A stretch of DNA of 64,000 bases from CAVRUD01 sp963849635 (GTDB taxonomy: Bacteria; Chloroflexota; Chloroflexia; Thermomicrobiales; UBA6265). Of the stretch, positions 45,116 through 55,433 are shown one piece after another. Both the position numbers and the translations under genes were made by a program. The notes under the pieces were generated by a model. That model saw nothing but the letters and a program-made list of their open reading frames with translations. It made no database searches and had not been told where the DNA came from. The DNA lies in the NCBI GenBank assembly GCA_963849635.1, contig CAWKIA010000033.1, positions 62,001-126,000 of the forward strand, in the 5' to 3' direction. Positions within the stretch are counted from its first letter, which is position 1. Every line of letters begins with the position of its first letter.

Positions 45116-47740
45116 ATGATGCGTTTCCCGTCTTCCCCCCACCTCACGCCGCTGCCACTTGAGACGGCCTACAACGCCGATCGCGCCACGCTCGATGGCG
45201 GGCTCGCGCCCCACGGCGACGCCGAGACGTACTCGGATGGGACCGGGTACTACGGCAACCAGGTCTTCAGCGGCATACCGTTCATGCTCGGCGGAAAAGA
45301 TCGTCCGAACGTCATCCTCCTCTCGCCCACCGGCGGAGAGATCCGGATCGACACCGGCAGCCTGCTCGCCACGTACGTCATCTTTGCCCACGTCGTCGAA
45401 AACCAACCTGCGCACGAGCCGTTCGAGCCCTTCCCACAGGGCGGCGTCCAGAGTGGCAACCTCGTCGGTGGATGGGTCTCGGACTACGTGCTCCAATACG
45501 CCAACGGCGAGACGGCCGAAACCCGCATCGCGCGCCGCTTCGCGATCCAGCAGCGCTCCTTCACCTGGGGCGCCAGCCCGTTTGCGGCCGTGCCCGCGCT
45601 CGGCCCTGCGCTCTTCTCCACCGCGACCGAAGACCACATCCTGGGCAGGGTGGCGCACGACAACTCAGGCGAGGGGGAGTGTCGCCACGACTCGCGCCGC
45701 TACATGGGCGAGGAAACCCTCTGGCTCTATGCCCTGCCAAACCCACGCCCGGAGGTCCCCATCGAAGCCCTCGTGCTCCGTCCCCGCGAGGAGCGCTCTG
45801 TCATCTACGGCATCTCGACCACGACCCTTACTGAACATCCATTGCGCCTCGGGGTACGCCAGAAACTGCTCCTCAGCCTGCCAGATGGTGTCACGCTCAA
45901 TCGCCTTGGTGAACTCGACGGCGACTTCCGCGATCCTGAGATTGGCATCGACCTCGGCACGGTGATCTCCGCCCGCCAAACCCTGACCTACGACACGGAG
46001 CGGTGGCTGGGCCAAGACCCGAACGTCCAACCCACCGCCGAGACCCAGAGCGTTGTGGTTGAGTACGCGGCCCACCCCAAGGCCAAGCTCTACGTCGCCA
46101 CAGGGCCGGAGTCCGTCCTGGCGAGCGACCTGCCCAGCTCCTCTGGCGGATCGACTGCTGACCTTCGGATGGAGGCGGTTGCAGCCGCCGACCGGCCGGT
46201 GGCGATCCGCATTCTCGATAAGGCGACCGGCCAGCCGATTCCCGTTCGGCTCCACATGCACGGCGTCGCCGGGGAATATCTACCGCCGCGTGGCAATCAC
46301 CGCAAGGTCAACCCGTACTGGTTCGAGGACAACTACGGCGAGTTCGTCAACGGCCGCAACCAGTACGCCTACATCTCGGGCGAGTGCATCGCCGATCTGC
46401 CGTTGGGGACGGTCTACGTCGAGATCAGCCGCGGCTACGAGATCGAGCCGATCCGGACCGCGGTCGAGGTGACGCCTGAAACCGGCACCCTGACCTTCGA
46501 GCTGGAGCGCCGCCTACCCTGGCGGGAGCGCGGCTGGGTGACGGCCGACACCCACGTCCACTTCCTCAGCCCGACCACTGCCCTGCTGGAGGGGGCGGCC
46601 GAGGGTGTCAACGTCGTCAACCTGCTCGCCAGCCAGTGGGGCGAGATGTTCAGCAACGTCACCGACTTCGACGGTCGCACCACCCTCGGCGCCCGCGATT
46701 TTGGCGGCGATGGCGAGTTCCTGGTCCGGGTCGGGACCGAGAACCGGATGCAGGTCCTCGGCCACATCTCCTTGCTCGGCTACAACGGCCCGATGATCCA
46801 CCCCCTGTGCACGGGTGGTCCGGACGAGTCCGCCATCGGCGACCCCCAGGAGGTGACGATGGCGGAGTGGGCCAGCCGCTGCATCGAGCAGGGCGGCCTG
46901 GTCGTCATGCCGCACGGCCCCAACCCGAACGGGGAACGGGCGGCCGATATCGTCCTCGGTCTGATCCACGCGATCGAGATGATGACCTTCAACCCGTTCA
47001 ACGCCCAGATCACACCCTTCGGCCTGGCCGACTGGTACCGCTACCAGAACCTGGGCTACCAGATCCCCCTCAGCGGCGGCTCCGACAAGATGTCGGCCTC
47101 CTCGCTCCTGGGCGGGATCCGGACATACGCCCATCTGGGTGATACGGCATTCACGTATCAGGGCTGGATGGACGCGATGCGAGCCGGCAACACCTTTGTC
47201 ACGGTCGGCCCGCTGATCGAGTTCGCGGTGGAGGGCAAACCCGCCGGAAGCCGGATCGAGATGGCTGCCGGCGGCGGCACCGTCGACGTGACCTGGACGG
47301 TCGAGTCAGTCCGCTGCCCGATCGAGAAGATCGAAGTGATCGTGGGCGGACTGACTGTCGATGAGGTGACCGTCAACGGGCTCTCCCACACCGGCCACGT
47401 CGCCGTGCCGGTGCCGGCATCGACCTGGGTCGCCCTGCGAGTGCGTGGCAGCCTGAGTGACCGACCCGGCGATATCGCCGCCCACACGAGCGCCGTCCAG
47501 ATCCTGGTCGACGGCAAAGAGCTCTTCTCGACGGTCGATGCGGTCAACCTCCTGGAGCAGATTGAAGGCACCCTGGCCTACGTCGACACCATCGCCCCCC
47601 GTCCGGAAGCCCAGCGCTACCGGCAGCTCCGCGCCACCCTGGAGACCGCCCACAACCGGATGCACAACCGCCTCCACGCTCAGGGTGTCGCCCACCTGCA
47701 CACCCCCATCCATCACCACGACGCCCACCGGGAGCATTGA
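45116..47740 (+). CDS. Large CehA/McbA-like metallohydrolase
   Basis: An 874-residue protein, apparently without a signal peptide. The first ~470 residues are beta-rich (sugar-binding or jelly-roll-like segments). The PHP-like hydrolase core starts at RGWVTADTHVHFLSPTTALLEGAAEGVNVVNLLAS, with the first His-x-His ligands, followed by VRVGTENRMQVLGHISLLG, QGGLVVMPHGPNPNGE and IPLSGGSDKMS. A C-terminal beta segment (VDVTWTVESVRCPIEKIEVIVGG) ends with a His-rich tail (HLHTPIHHHDAHREH). Comparable proteins are annotated CehA/McbA family; the substrate is unknown. The smaller relative at 23788-24771 has only the PHP core. Confidence 0.83.
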   Translation: MMRFPSSPHLTPLPLETAYNADRATLDGGLAPHGDAETYSDGTGYYGNQVFSGIPFMLGGKDRPNVILLSPTGGEIRIDTGSLLATYVIFAHVVENQPAHEPFEPFPQGGVQSGNLVGGWVSDYVLQYANGETAETRIARRFAIQQRSFTWGASPFAAVPALGPALFSTATEDHILGRVAHDNSGEGECRHDSRRYMGEETLWLYALPNPRPEVPIEALVLRPREERSVIYGISTTTLTEHPLRLGVRQKLLLSLPDGVTLNRLGELDGDFRDPEIGIDLGTVISARQTLTYDTERWLGQDPNVQPTAETQSVVVEYAAHPKAKLYVATGPESVLASDLPSSSGGSTADLRMEAVAAADRPVAIRILDKATGQPIPVRLHMHGVAGEYLPPRGNHRKVNPYWFEDNYGEFVNGRNQYAYISGECIADLPLGTVYVEISRGYEIEPIRTAVEVTPETGTLTFELERRLPWRERGWVTADTHVHFLSPTTALLEGAAEGVNVVNLLASQWGEMFSNVTDFDGRTTLGARDFGGDGEFLVRVGTENRMQVLGHISLLGYNGPMIHPLCTGGPDESAIGDPQEVTMAEWASRCIEQGGLVVMPHGPNPNGERAADIVLGLIHAIEMMTFNPFNAQITPFGLADWYRYQNLGYQIPLSGGSDKMSASSLLGGIRTYAHLGDTAFTYQGWMDAMRAGNTFVTVGPLIEFAVEGKPAGSRIEMAAGGGTVDVTWTVESVRCPIEKIEVIVGGLTVDEVTVNGLSHTGHVAVPVPASTWVALRVRGSLSDRPGDIAAHTSAVQILVDGKELFSTVDAVNLLEQIEGTLAYVDTIAPRPEAQRYRQLRATLETAHNRMHNRLHAQGVAHLHTPIHHHDAHREH

Positions 47741-47759
47741 GGCAACTGTTCGCGGCGAC

Positions 47760-47790
47760 CGCGGGCCCCACACCTGACGTGGGGCCCGCG
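47760..47790 (+). terminator. Terminator hairpin after the CehA-like gene
   Basis: CGCGGGCCCCAC (47760-47771) and GTGGGGCCCGCG (47779-47790) form a perfect 12-base stem with a seven-base loop, 20 bases after the stop codon. Confidence 0.8.
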
Positions 47791-47860
47791 TATTGGAGAC
47801 ATCCGGGGTACAGGACCCGGGTTTGGTCCTGGCAACATAGACATCGTCTCCGCACCAACG

Positions 47861-48676
47861 TTACATGCCAAGTTGTCCCAGAATGGCCCGCCCGATCTCG
47901 TTCCTACTCGCCCTGTTGAGCATGGAGAACGGCATCCGCGCCGCCGGGCCAAAGACGAGCAGTGGCTGGGATCCGTTGGCCAATTGAATCCGCTGACACG
48001 TCACGTCGTATGGCCCCATCCCGAGATGATCGCGCGGCATCGTCCAAAGCGGCACCCAACCGTCCGGATTGGCGAACGAGATACGGTCGCGAATGTGTTT
48101 GGCGACCGAGACAATGATCACGTCCGGAGTGAGATATTCGATAAGGCGATGCCAGAGCGGGATTCCATCAGCCAGGAGGGCAACTTTCTCGCGATCCAAA
48201 TTCGACCAGGTCGGGTCGGTGGCCAGCGGCGAGCAAAGGTCGGAGTGCACGGCGGTATTTGGGGCGCCGTCGTAGAAGCTGGCGCCGATCCCATGCAGTA
48301 CCTGCTCGAACCAATCGAACCAAGTCCGATACGGCGCAATCCGAAAATAGTCGTGGAGTGCGGAGAGATAGGAGGCCCGTGCCGGCTCGCCTGAGTTCCG
48401 TAGATCGACACGTTCTGCTGCGCGAAATCGCAGAAATGGATCGTCCGCCGGGAATTCTCGCCGGGATGGATTGAGCGCGACCGTGACGACCTTCAGCGCC
48501 GACGAGGCGTAGCGATTCCGGTCGCCCCAGTACGGCAACGGGATGGATGGCCGCACAACGGCAGTGTTGTCGGCGGCGTTCAGGTAGATGCGCCGGGCCT
48601 CGTCGATGATTGCGGTCAACTCGGGATCGATCAACGGTTGCTGCTTCTCCAGGGGATGGTGGATCGCAACGATCAC
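47861..48676 (-). CDS. Uncharacterised protein with a UDG-like ALNPS motif
   Basis: A 271-residue soluble protein. KVVTVALNPSRREFPADDPFLRF resembles the glycine/asparagine-Pro motif of the uracil-DNA glycosylase fold (VxxVGLNPG/S), and DVIIVSVAKHIRDRI later resembles a second strand and loop of that fold. Motifs that would mark a true uracil glycosylase cannot be matched with confidence, so repair activity is only a possibility. No partner is obvious; the gene lies between the CehA-like gene (convergent) and a Tat Cys-rich gene (divergent). Confidence 0.5.
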   Translation of the reverse strand: MIVAIHHPLEKQQPLIDPELTAIIDEARRIYLNAADNTAVVRPSIPLPYWGDRNRYASSALKVVTVALNPSRREFPADDPFLRFRAAERVDLRNSGEPARASYLSALHDYFRIAPYRTWFDWFEQVLHGIGASFYDGAPNTAVHSDLCSPLATDPTWSNLDREKVALLADGIPLWHRLIEYLTPDVIIVSVAKHIRDRISFANPDGWVPLWTMPRDHLGMGPYDVTCQRIQLANGSQPLLVFGPAARMPFSMLNRASRNEIGRAILGQLGM

Positions 48677-48896
48677 CTTGCGGTTCCTCTACCGCACAAA
48701 CCGTGCGCGTGACCGATTGACATGGCGTGGGCGCGACCTATACTCGGACCACCTCAGCATCCAGATAACCGCGGCGTGGCGCGTCGTTGTGCGCCAAAAC
48801 GCAGGGCAGTCAGAATGGCAGAACCGGCTGGGGCCGATCGGTCCTGGCCTGCGTGCGGCTCAGAAGCGATCGGCCATCGCGAAGGGGCGCGCGGCA

Positions 48897-50934
48897 ATGG
48901 ATGGTCGGCGATTCGACGCTCTGGCGAAGGCTCTGGCGGCACAGCGCAGTCGCCGCGGAGTGCTCCGAGGTCTCGCGGCGAGCCTCAGCGGGGTGCTGGT
49001 AGGCGTCATGGGACGCCGCAGGTTTGCGGGCGCACAGAAGGTGTCGTCGGTCCGTCAATCTGACGAGATCGGGTCCGGATTCGAGGCCTGCGGTGACGGG
49101 GTATGCCGAGCGCCAAAGACCCAGCTTCAGAATCGCCCGTTTCAGGTGTGGTGTACCTCCTCGCTAAAGACGAACGACTCCGCAGGATGCACCGCATCTG
49201 GGTGCCGTTGCCACCTCTACTGGCGCAAGAGACCCAACGGCGATTGGGTACACGCCGCCGATCAGAATGTGAAGAAGAACATCCAGGACGACGACGAGAT
49301 TTACAAATCGCAGTACGACTACGAGTGCCGCTGTCAGAAAGCAAGGGCGGACGGCTCGGCCACTGTCGACGAAGCGGCGCAGGCACTGCCGGATCTGGCG
49401 AGCGCCTTCGATATGCCTGAGGGGTTTGCGCTGGACGAAGCCTGGGAGATCTACGACGCATCGGCCCTTATCGCTCTGGGTGTGGCCCTACAGACCGTCG
49501 ACCAGATGGCGCCTGATTTCCTGGTTGGCTTCCAGTCGACGGTCTCGCGATGCCTCGACGATGGCCCATGTGACGAGGTGCGGATCACCACGATCGCGCA
49601 CACCGACGCGGCCGCGGCGTCCGCGAAGACGGAGGCGGTCTTCTACGGCCTCCCAGCGACCGCGGCCAACATGACGGGAGCCTACCTCCTGGAGGGGGTC
49701 GGGCAGAGCCAGTTCACCGCCACGTATCCGATCGACGATGAGTCGGGCCCGCTCGAGGCGATCCACATCGGGTTCCACCTCGAAGAGCTCTCGGGCGAGG
49801 TGATGTGGACCGGCAGCAGTCCGACGATCGATGAAGCAAAGTCTGTTGCCGACGAGGTGATCATCGCGCTGTCGAAGGTCTATGACGTCGGCACCTATTC
49901 CAGACGCCAGCGGCTTGACGCTGCGTTTTCAGGGAGAAGCGTCCAACCTCGTGGTCCCGCTGGTGCAGAACGAGATCACGATCCCGCTTGTGGGCCGGTT
50001 GCCGGACGAGCAGGCGATCTACGATATGGAATTTGCGCAGGTGCTCAATGGCATCCGCTGGCGCCACGAGGTGCCGGGCGTTGAGGGAGCACCGGCGCTC
50101 ATCGTGATCAACACGGTCTTGCAGATGCCAAATCTGGAGACCGCCAAATCGTACCTGGACCGATGGCCGGGGTTGTTCCAGGAGGTTTTGGACCTCCAGG
50201 GAATCGTGGGCGAGGTGGTCGATCCTGCCGTCCTCCTCGGGGACGAGGGGTACCACAGTGCCTACGCCTTCACCCTCGACACAGGCGACGGAACCGTTGT
50301 GGATGGGCTCAATCTGGCGGGCCTTTTCCAGGGACCGACCTCGACCTGGTTCGCCTCGGTCAGCCTACGCTCGTCGGCGCCACGGCCCTTCGATCCGGAG
50401 GTGTCGACACTCGTAGAGGAATATCAGGCGAAACTCGGAGGCATTGCCGGATCGGGATTCATCTCGGCCTACGACAGCATCTTGCGTTGGACGCTGAACA
50501 CCGGCACAGAGTATCTGCCTGTGCTCCTGCCGACCGTGCCGATGCCGGACATTTCCGCCCTGCTTCCCCAGGTCGACGAATCCCCGCGGGAGCCTTGCCT
50601 TGATGCTAATAGCTGTCCAGACGCTGCTCCATGCTGCTCGGAGGTCTGCTGTCGGACAGGCGAGGCGTGTATCGATTCGGAATGTTGTCCGGCGGCGGCC
50701 GTCTGCGGCGCGTTCTGTTGTCCACCCGACGAGACGTGCGGCGGCGGCAGTTGCTGCCCACCCACGGCGCTCTGCGGCGGGGTCTGCTGCGAGTTCGAGA
50801 GTGTCTGCGCCGCCGATCGGTGCTGCCTGCTTGACGACCTCTGTGTCTCCAGCGACGGCGCGAGCCGAACCTGCTGCACCGAAGAGGACGGGACCTGCGT
50901 CGACGGCGCCTGCGTCGCCGGCACGACGGGATAG
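48897..50934 (+). pseudogene. Long Tat-exported Cys-rich protein, one frameshift
   Basis: ATG at 48897 opens MDGRRFDALAKALAAQRSRR, then GVLRGLAASLSGVLVGVMG, a twin-arginine signal of the same style as at 28360. Two globular modules follow (about 55-330 and 335-565), then a C-terminal domain of about 100 residues packed with CC pairs (CCSEVCCRTGEACIDSECC, VCGAFCCPPDETCGGGSCC). The frame changes near 49885-49900, between DEVIIALSKVYD and PDASGLTLRFQGEASNLVVP. The joined protein is about 678 residues. The CC-rich end suggests a granulin-like disulfide array. The function is unknown, and the gene may be intact if the indel is an error. Confidence 0.72.
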
Positions 50935-51056
50935 GCGGAACTCCCTCCAGGTCTTGCGGTGCGCCAAACGACCGAGGCGTGAGAGGATTGACCATGTCCA
51001 AGTCGGGGTCACGTTCTGGGGAGAGGCCGTGGAGTCGAGGTTAGGAGTGATGGGCG

Positions 51057-52031
51057 ATGCGTGATGTGACGGTGTTCAGTGGCAGCGCTCATCCGGACCT
51101 GGCGGCGGAGATCTGCCAGCATCTCGGCGTGCCGGTCAGCCCGACCACGATTCGCCGGTTCGGCAACGGCTGTCTCCAGGTGCAACTCAACGCGAACTGC
51201 CGCCAGAACGACGTCTTCATCGTCCAGACGCTGGCTCCCCCGGTCCACGACCACCTCATGGAGCTCATGCTGATGCTGGACGCGGCCCGTGGCGCCTCCG
51301 CCGCGCGGGTGACGGCCGTGATCCCGTACTACTCCTACGCGCGCTCGGACAAGAAGGACGCGCCGCGGATCTCGATCGCCGCCAGGCTGGTTGCCGATCT
51401 GCTGGCCACTTCCGGCGCAAATCGGGTCCTGACGATGGCGTTGCACGCGGCCCAGGTCCACGGCTTCTTCAGCGTGCCCGTCGATCACCTCAACGCCCTG
51501 GGAACCCTCGCCACGCACTACGCGAACCGGGACCTGACGAACACCGTCGTCGTATCGCCCGATCTCGGCAACGCGAAGTCGGCGACGCAGTTCGCGCGGA
51601 TGTTGGGCCTGCCGGTCGCGGCGGGGAGCAAGCAGCGGATCGACGACGAGACTGTCGTGATCGATGCGATCGTCGGCGATGTCGAGGGCCGGGAGATCAT
51701 TGTCCTCGACGACGAGATCGCGACCGGCGGGACCATCTTCGAACTCTTGCAGCGACTCCGGGAACGCCGGGCGGGGAGTGTCTCCATCGCCTGCACCCAC
51801 GGGCTCTTCATCGGGAACGCGATCGAGCGCCTGCGCCAAGAGCCGGACGTGCGTGAGGTGGTGCGGACGAACACGGTGCCGCTCGCCGAGGAACGGCTCC
51901 TGGACCAGATGTACACCTGCTCGATCGCGCCGTTGTTCGCGGAGGCGATCCGCCGAACCCACGACGGCGAGTCGATCAGCAGCATGTTCGCGGCGGAGTC
52001 ACGGGTTGCGGGGAGCAGATCGTTGTCCTAG
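51057..52031 (+). CDS. prs: Ribose-phosphate pyrophosphokinase
   Basis: A 324-residue protein. VTVFSGSAHPDLAAEICQHLGV starts the PRPP synthetase fold. VIPYYSYARSDKKDAPRISI is the ATP-site loop in the SDKKD form rather than RQDRK; LHAAQVHGFFSVPVDHL is the divalent-metal region; and VLDDEIATGGTIFEL is the PRPP-binding loop (DDxxxTGGT). It makes phosphoribosyl diphosphate from ribose 5-phosphate and ATP for nucleotide, His and Trp synthesis. The gene stands alone, 122 bases after the Cys-rich gene. Length and motifs are complete. Confidence 0.88.
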   Translation: MRDVTVFSGSAHPDLAAEICQHLGVPVSPTTIRRFGNGCLQVQLNANCRQNDVFIVQTLAPPVHDHLMELMLMLDAARGASAARVTAVIPYYSYARSDKKDAPRISIAARLVADLLATSGANRVLTMALHAAQVHGFFSVPVDHLNALGTLATHYANRDLTNTVVVSPDLGNAKSATQFARMLGLPVAAGSKQRIDDETVVIDAIVGDVEGREIIVLDDEIATGGTIFELLQRLRERRAGSVSIACTHGLFIGNAIERLRQEPDVREVVRTNTVPLAEERLLDQMYTCSIAPLFAEAIRRTHDGESISSMFAAESRVAGSRSLS

Positions 52032-52521
52032 CTCCTCGACACCACTTCCCCTATTCTGCGGAGCACGGCAGGAGGAAGGACGGCCCTCACCCCCTAACCC
52101 CTCTCCTCTGCGGGGCTGACAAGGGGAGGTATCGAAACGGAAGGACGTGGAACGGCGGAGCATCCTCTGGCGGAATTCCGACGGTGGCGGGGGTTCTGCC
52201 CACGGGAACGCCGCGATCAACCGGACTCGCGGATCACCGCGTTTGCGGTCGGTCTCGTCCAACTTGGGCAATCAATGGCCTAGTGGTCCGCACTTCGCCA
52301 CTACCCCATCCGTCCTATGTGGGGCGGATCAGGGAGCGGGTTCGCGGGGGCTACGACCGAGCGGGACGTCCGCTGGGAGCGTGCGCTGCCCAGGCCCGGA
52401 TCCCCGCCGGGTGTGTCGCTTACTTGCAAGAGAGAACGTATGTTCTTTGTAGTCAAAACGAACACCGAGGTCAAAGACCTTAGGTTCGATATAGGAAGGC
52501 GCCTTGGTGGGGAAACTATGC
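52032..52521. other. Intergenic region with a GC-rich repeat arm
   Basis: CCCTCACCCCCTAACCCCTC at about 52083 followed by CTCCTCTGCGG and AAGGGGAGG resembles the repeat near 24880 and half of the composite elements. The following 350 bases contain no gene with domain or ribosome-binding-site support. Confidence 0.5.
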
Positions 52522-53094
52522 TCATTCCTCTTCCGAGGTCAGGGAATCAAAGACCTTGAGACGCCATCGTTCGTAGGCGAAGAAGGCCGCGATGAGGATC
52601 AGGGCAACGACCGCGCCGAGCGTTACCGCGATCACGGTGCGGTGGTTGGTGAGCACGTCGCCGGCAAGGATGGCAACGCCGGTGCCGGCGACGACGCTAT
52701 TGATGACGGCGATCATGCTCGCGCTGGTGGTGAACAGCGCAACGAACAGGCCGAGCCCGAGCGAGGGCTCAGAGCTTGCCTCCGGCCAGCGTCCGCGCCG
52801 GGCAGCGAAGTACACGCCGGCCTCGGGCGTGAGCGTGCGGTAGTAGGCGCGGATGCCGGCGATGCCGGTAAGGCAGCGCATGTTCTCAAGCGCGCTGTCG
52901 ACGAGACGGACGATCGTGAAGATGCCGAGCACGAATAGGGCCGGCAAGGACGATGGCGGCAAAGGGCACGAACACCTCACGAGATCGCGACGCGAATCCC
53001 ATCGCGACGAGGGAGCTCGACAGCGCAACGAGGTAGAGCGATGTCCGCGCCGCGGCGTCGCTGACTGTCGAATTCGCCGCCGTTTGGAGCACAA
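52522..53094 (-). pseudogene. Membrane protein gene, frameshifted and missing its first codons
   Basis: The frame entered near 53094 reads FVLQTAANSTVSDAAARTSLYLVALSSSLVAMGFA-type text and, after a one-base change at about 52948, continues PALFVLGIFTIVRLVDSALENM to GAVVALILIAAFFAYERWRLKVFDSLTSEEE at 52522. About 190 residues with four membrane helices. No start codon with a ribosome-binding site precedes it. The missing start (MDDKERQSAFLSALATEH then FVL) appears at 62517, preceded by AAAGGAG, so the gene seems to be split by the intervening 9.4 kb. Function unknown. Confidence 0.6.
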
Positions 53095-53404
53095 ACGCAG
53101 CACAATTACACGGGAACGGTGCCGTTTGAGCTGTCGGTGCCGCTTGGTAGTAGGGGCGAGACAGATGACGAACGGGAAGCAGCTGCTTAGGCTTACGCGG
53201 GCCTTGGCGAGCGAAACGACTATGCGTCAATTTTGAATACAGCGCGACGGGATTGATTCCAGCCGATACTTGCCCTCCTAAACTAGGCGTCGGCAGCTTG
53301 CGCCAAGCGCCCAGATCTGACATTAGGATATCGGGAACGAGTTGACTTAGATCCGATCAACCTCTCTGTGACCGAAGAAGACGTCCGGGCGCTAGCGGCA
53401 GACT
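53095..53404. other. Left edge of the inserted region, no gene recognised
   Basis: About 300 bases between the broken membrane gene and the first 19-base inverted repeat. It is more A+T-rich than average. Short open frames have no domain or start support. Confidence 0.35.
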
Positions 53405-53557
53405 AGGGCGTGTCCGCAAACTCTGGGCGGTGATCGGGGTGCTCTCGGACTGCCGCCTGCCCCTGAACCATGACGGCCCGCGGACCGGAGTGGCGCACAT
53501 GGCGGTTGTTGCGATATCCCTCTCTCCGGGACGGGTCCGCGTTCGCGGACGGGAGGG

Positions 53558-54512
53558 ATGCGTATGCGCTTCGGTGTCTTCAGCTTCGGCCGCGCCCCCT
53601 ACGGCGAGTTGGCCCGGCGGTTCCGGCTCGCCGAGGAGCTCGGCTTCGCCAGCGCCTGGGTCGACGACGACCTGCTGGTGCCGCGCTACTCGGACTTCGA
53701 GCCGTGGACGGTGCTCGGCGCCCTGGCCCGCGACACCGAGCGCATCCGCCTCGGGACGATGGTGACCGCGGTCACCTTCCGCCACCCATCCTTCCTCGCC
53801 GCCCAGGTCGTGACGCTCGACCACGTCTCCGACGGCCGGGCCGAGCTTGGGCTGGGCGCCGGCGGCCACCCCCACCCGTACGGCGCGTTCTCCCAGCATC
53901 CGTGGACGGCGCGGGAGCGGGCCGAGCGGCTGGAGGAGCAAGCGGCGATCATCGGCCCGCTGCTCCGCGGGGAGGTCGTCACCCGCGAGGGGCAGCACTA
54001 CCCGGTCGCGGACGCCCAGGCGCCGCCGGCGGTGCAGCGGCCTCGCCCCCCGTTCACCGTCGCCGCCCACGGCGACCGCGGGCTGCGGACGGTGGCCCGC
54101 CACGCCGACGGCTGGAACAGCCTCGGCGGCCAGCCCTACTCGGCGGAGGGCCGCGAGACCCGACCGGGTTCCGTTAGCTGACGGCGGTCGCCGAAACGGC
54201 GGCGCTTGTCCGAGCGGCTGGCCGGGTTCTGCCGCGAGGCTGGGCCGCGACCCGGCGACGGTCTGGCGCTCGGTGCAGGCGTTGAAACCGGCGCCCGACC
54301 CGTTCGCCTCGCTGGACGCCTTCGACGAGTACGTCGGCGCCTACGGCAAGATCGGCATCGACGAGGTGATCTTCTACTGGCCGCCGATCGAACTGTTCGG
54401 CCACCGTGGCCCGGTGCCGGCGGAGATGCAGGCTCGGTTCGAGCGGATCGCTGCCCAGCGGATCGCTCCTGGTGGAGCGCCACCGAGGCGGAGCAGCGAG
54501 GGACGACCGTGA
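53558..54512 (+). pseudogene. LLM-class (luciferase-like) oxidoreductase 1, frameshifted
   Basis: MRFGVFSFGRAPYGELARRF, DLLVPRYSDFEPWTVLGALA, RIRLGTMVTAVTFRHPSFLAAQ and TLDHVSDGRAELGLGAGG are bacterial-luciferase-type landmarks for an F420 or FMN monooxygenase. After GWNSLGGQPYSAEGRE the frame is lost near 54155, and SERLAGFCREA and then PFASLDAFDEYVGAYGKIGI follow in two other frames, so at least two indels are present. The end overlaps the start of the next LLM gene. ATG 53564 is a likely start, with GGGAGGG upstream. The two LLM genes are related and tandem. Confidence 0.75.
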
Positions 54513-55433
54513 GTGCGCCGACCTTCGGCCTCCTCTCCTTCGCGGCGGCGCCCTACGCCGACCTCGCCCGCCACTGGCGCGACGGCCGAGGCAATGGGCT
54601 TCACGACCGCCTGGCTGGCCGACGACCTCCTCCAGTCCGGCTTCGCCGACTTCGAGGCCTGGACGCTCCTCGCCGCCCTGGCCCGGGAGACGAGCCGGCT
54701 GCGAATCGGCACGCTGGTCTCCTCGGTCGTCCACCGCCATCCGGCCCTACTCGCGGCCCAGGCGATCACCCTCGACCACGTCTCCGACGGCCGCGCCGAG
54801 GTGGGGATCGGGGCGGGCGGGCCGCCCAACAACTACGCCCTCCTCGGGCTGGAGCCGTGGTCGGCGAAGGAGCGCCTCGACCGCCTCGCCGAGCAGCTGG
54901 CCGTCCTCGACCCGCTGCTGCGCGGCGAGGCGGTCGTTTTCGCAGGCCGGTACTACCGCTCCGACGCTGCGGAGGTGCCTGCCCCGGTCCACCGGCCGCG
55001 CCCCTCGTTGGTCGTCGCCGCCCACGGCGACCGCGGCCTGCGCCTGACCGCCCGGTACGCCGACGGCTGGAACAGCTTCGGCGGCCAGCCGCGCTCCAAA
55101 GCCGGGGGCGGCACCGGCAGGCAAGTGACGCTGGCCGAGGCCGTTGCCGCGACGCGGCGGCTGAGTGAACGGCTGGACGGCATCTGCCGGGAACTGGGGC
55201 GGGATCCGGCGGGACTGCGCCGGACGGTGCTGGCCTACCGGCCCGTCCCCGACCCGCTTGCCTCGCTCGACGCCTTCGACGCCTACGTCGGCGCCTACCG
55301 CGAGATCGGGATCGAGGAGATCACCTTTTACTGGCCGCCACTGCCCAACGTCGTCGAGGAGCGGCCGCTTTCGGCCGAGCAGCAGGCGACGTTCGAGCGG
55401 ATCGCTGCCCGGCGCTTGGGCCCGGCCTTATAG
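54509..55433 (+). pseudogene. LLM-class (luciferase-like) oxidoreductase 2, frameshifted
   Basis: GTG at 54509, overlapping the previous stop, opens SAPTFGLLSFAAAPYADLAR. One indel near 54590 moves the rest to another frame: AEAMGFTTAWLADDLLQSG, LRIGTLVSSVVHRHPALLAAQ, TLDHVSDGRAEVGIGAGGPP and GIEEITFYWPPLPNVVEERP. It matches LLM protein 1 along its length, so the pair arose by tandem duplication. Its TAG stop overlaps the transposase stop on the other strand. The family acts on F420 or flavin-linked substrates, which are unknown here. Confidence 0.77.

Noticed and set aside
53357..54103. 248-codon minus-strand open frame across the LLM gene
   Set aside because: It is an antisense shadow of the luciferase-like gene; it also crosses the terminal repeat.
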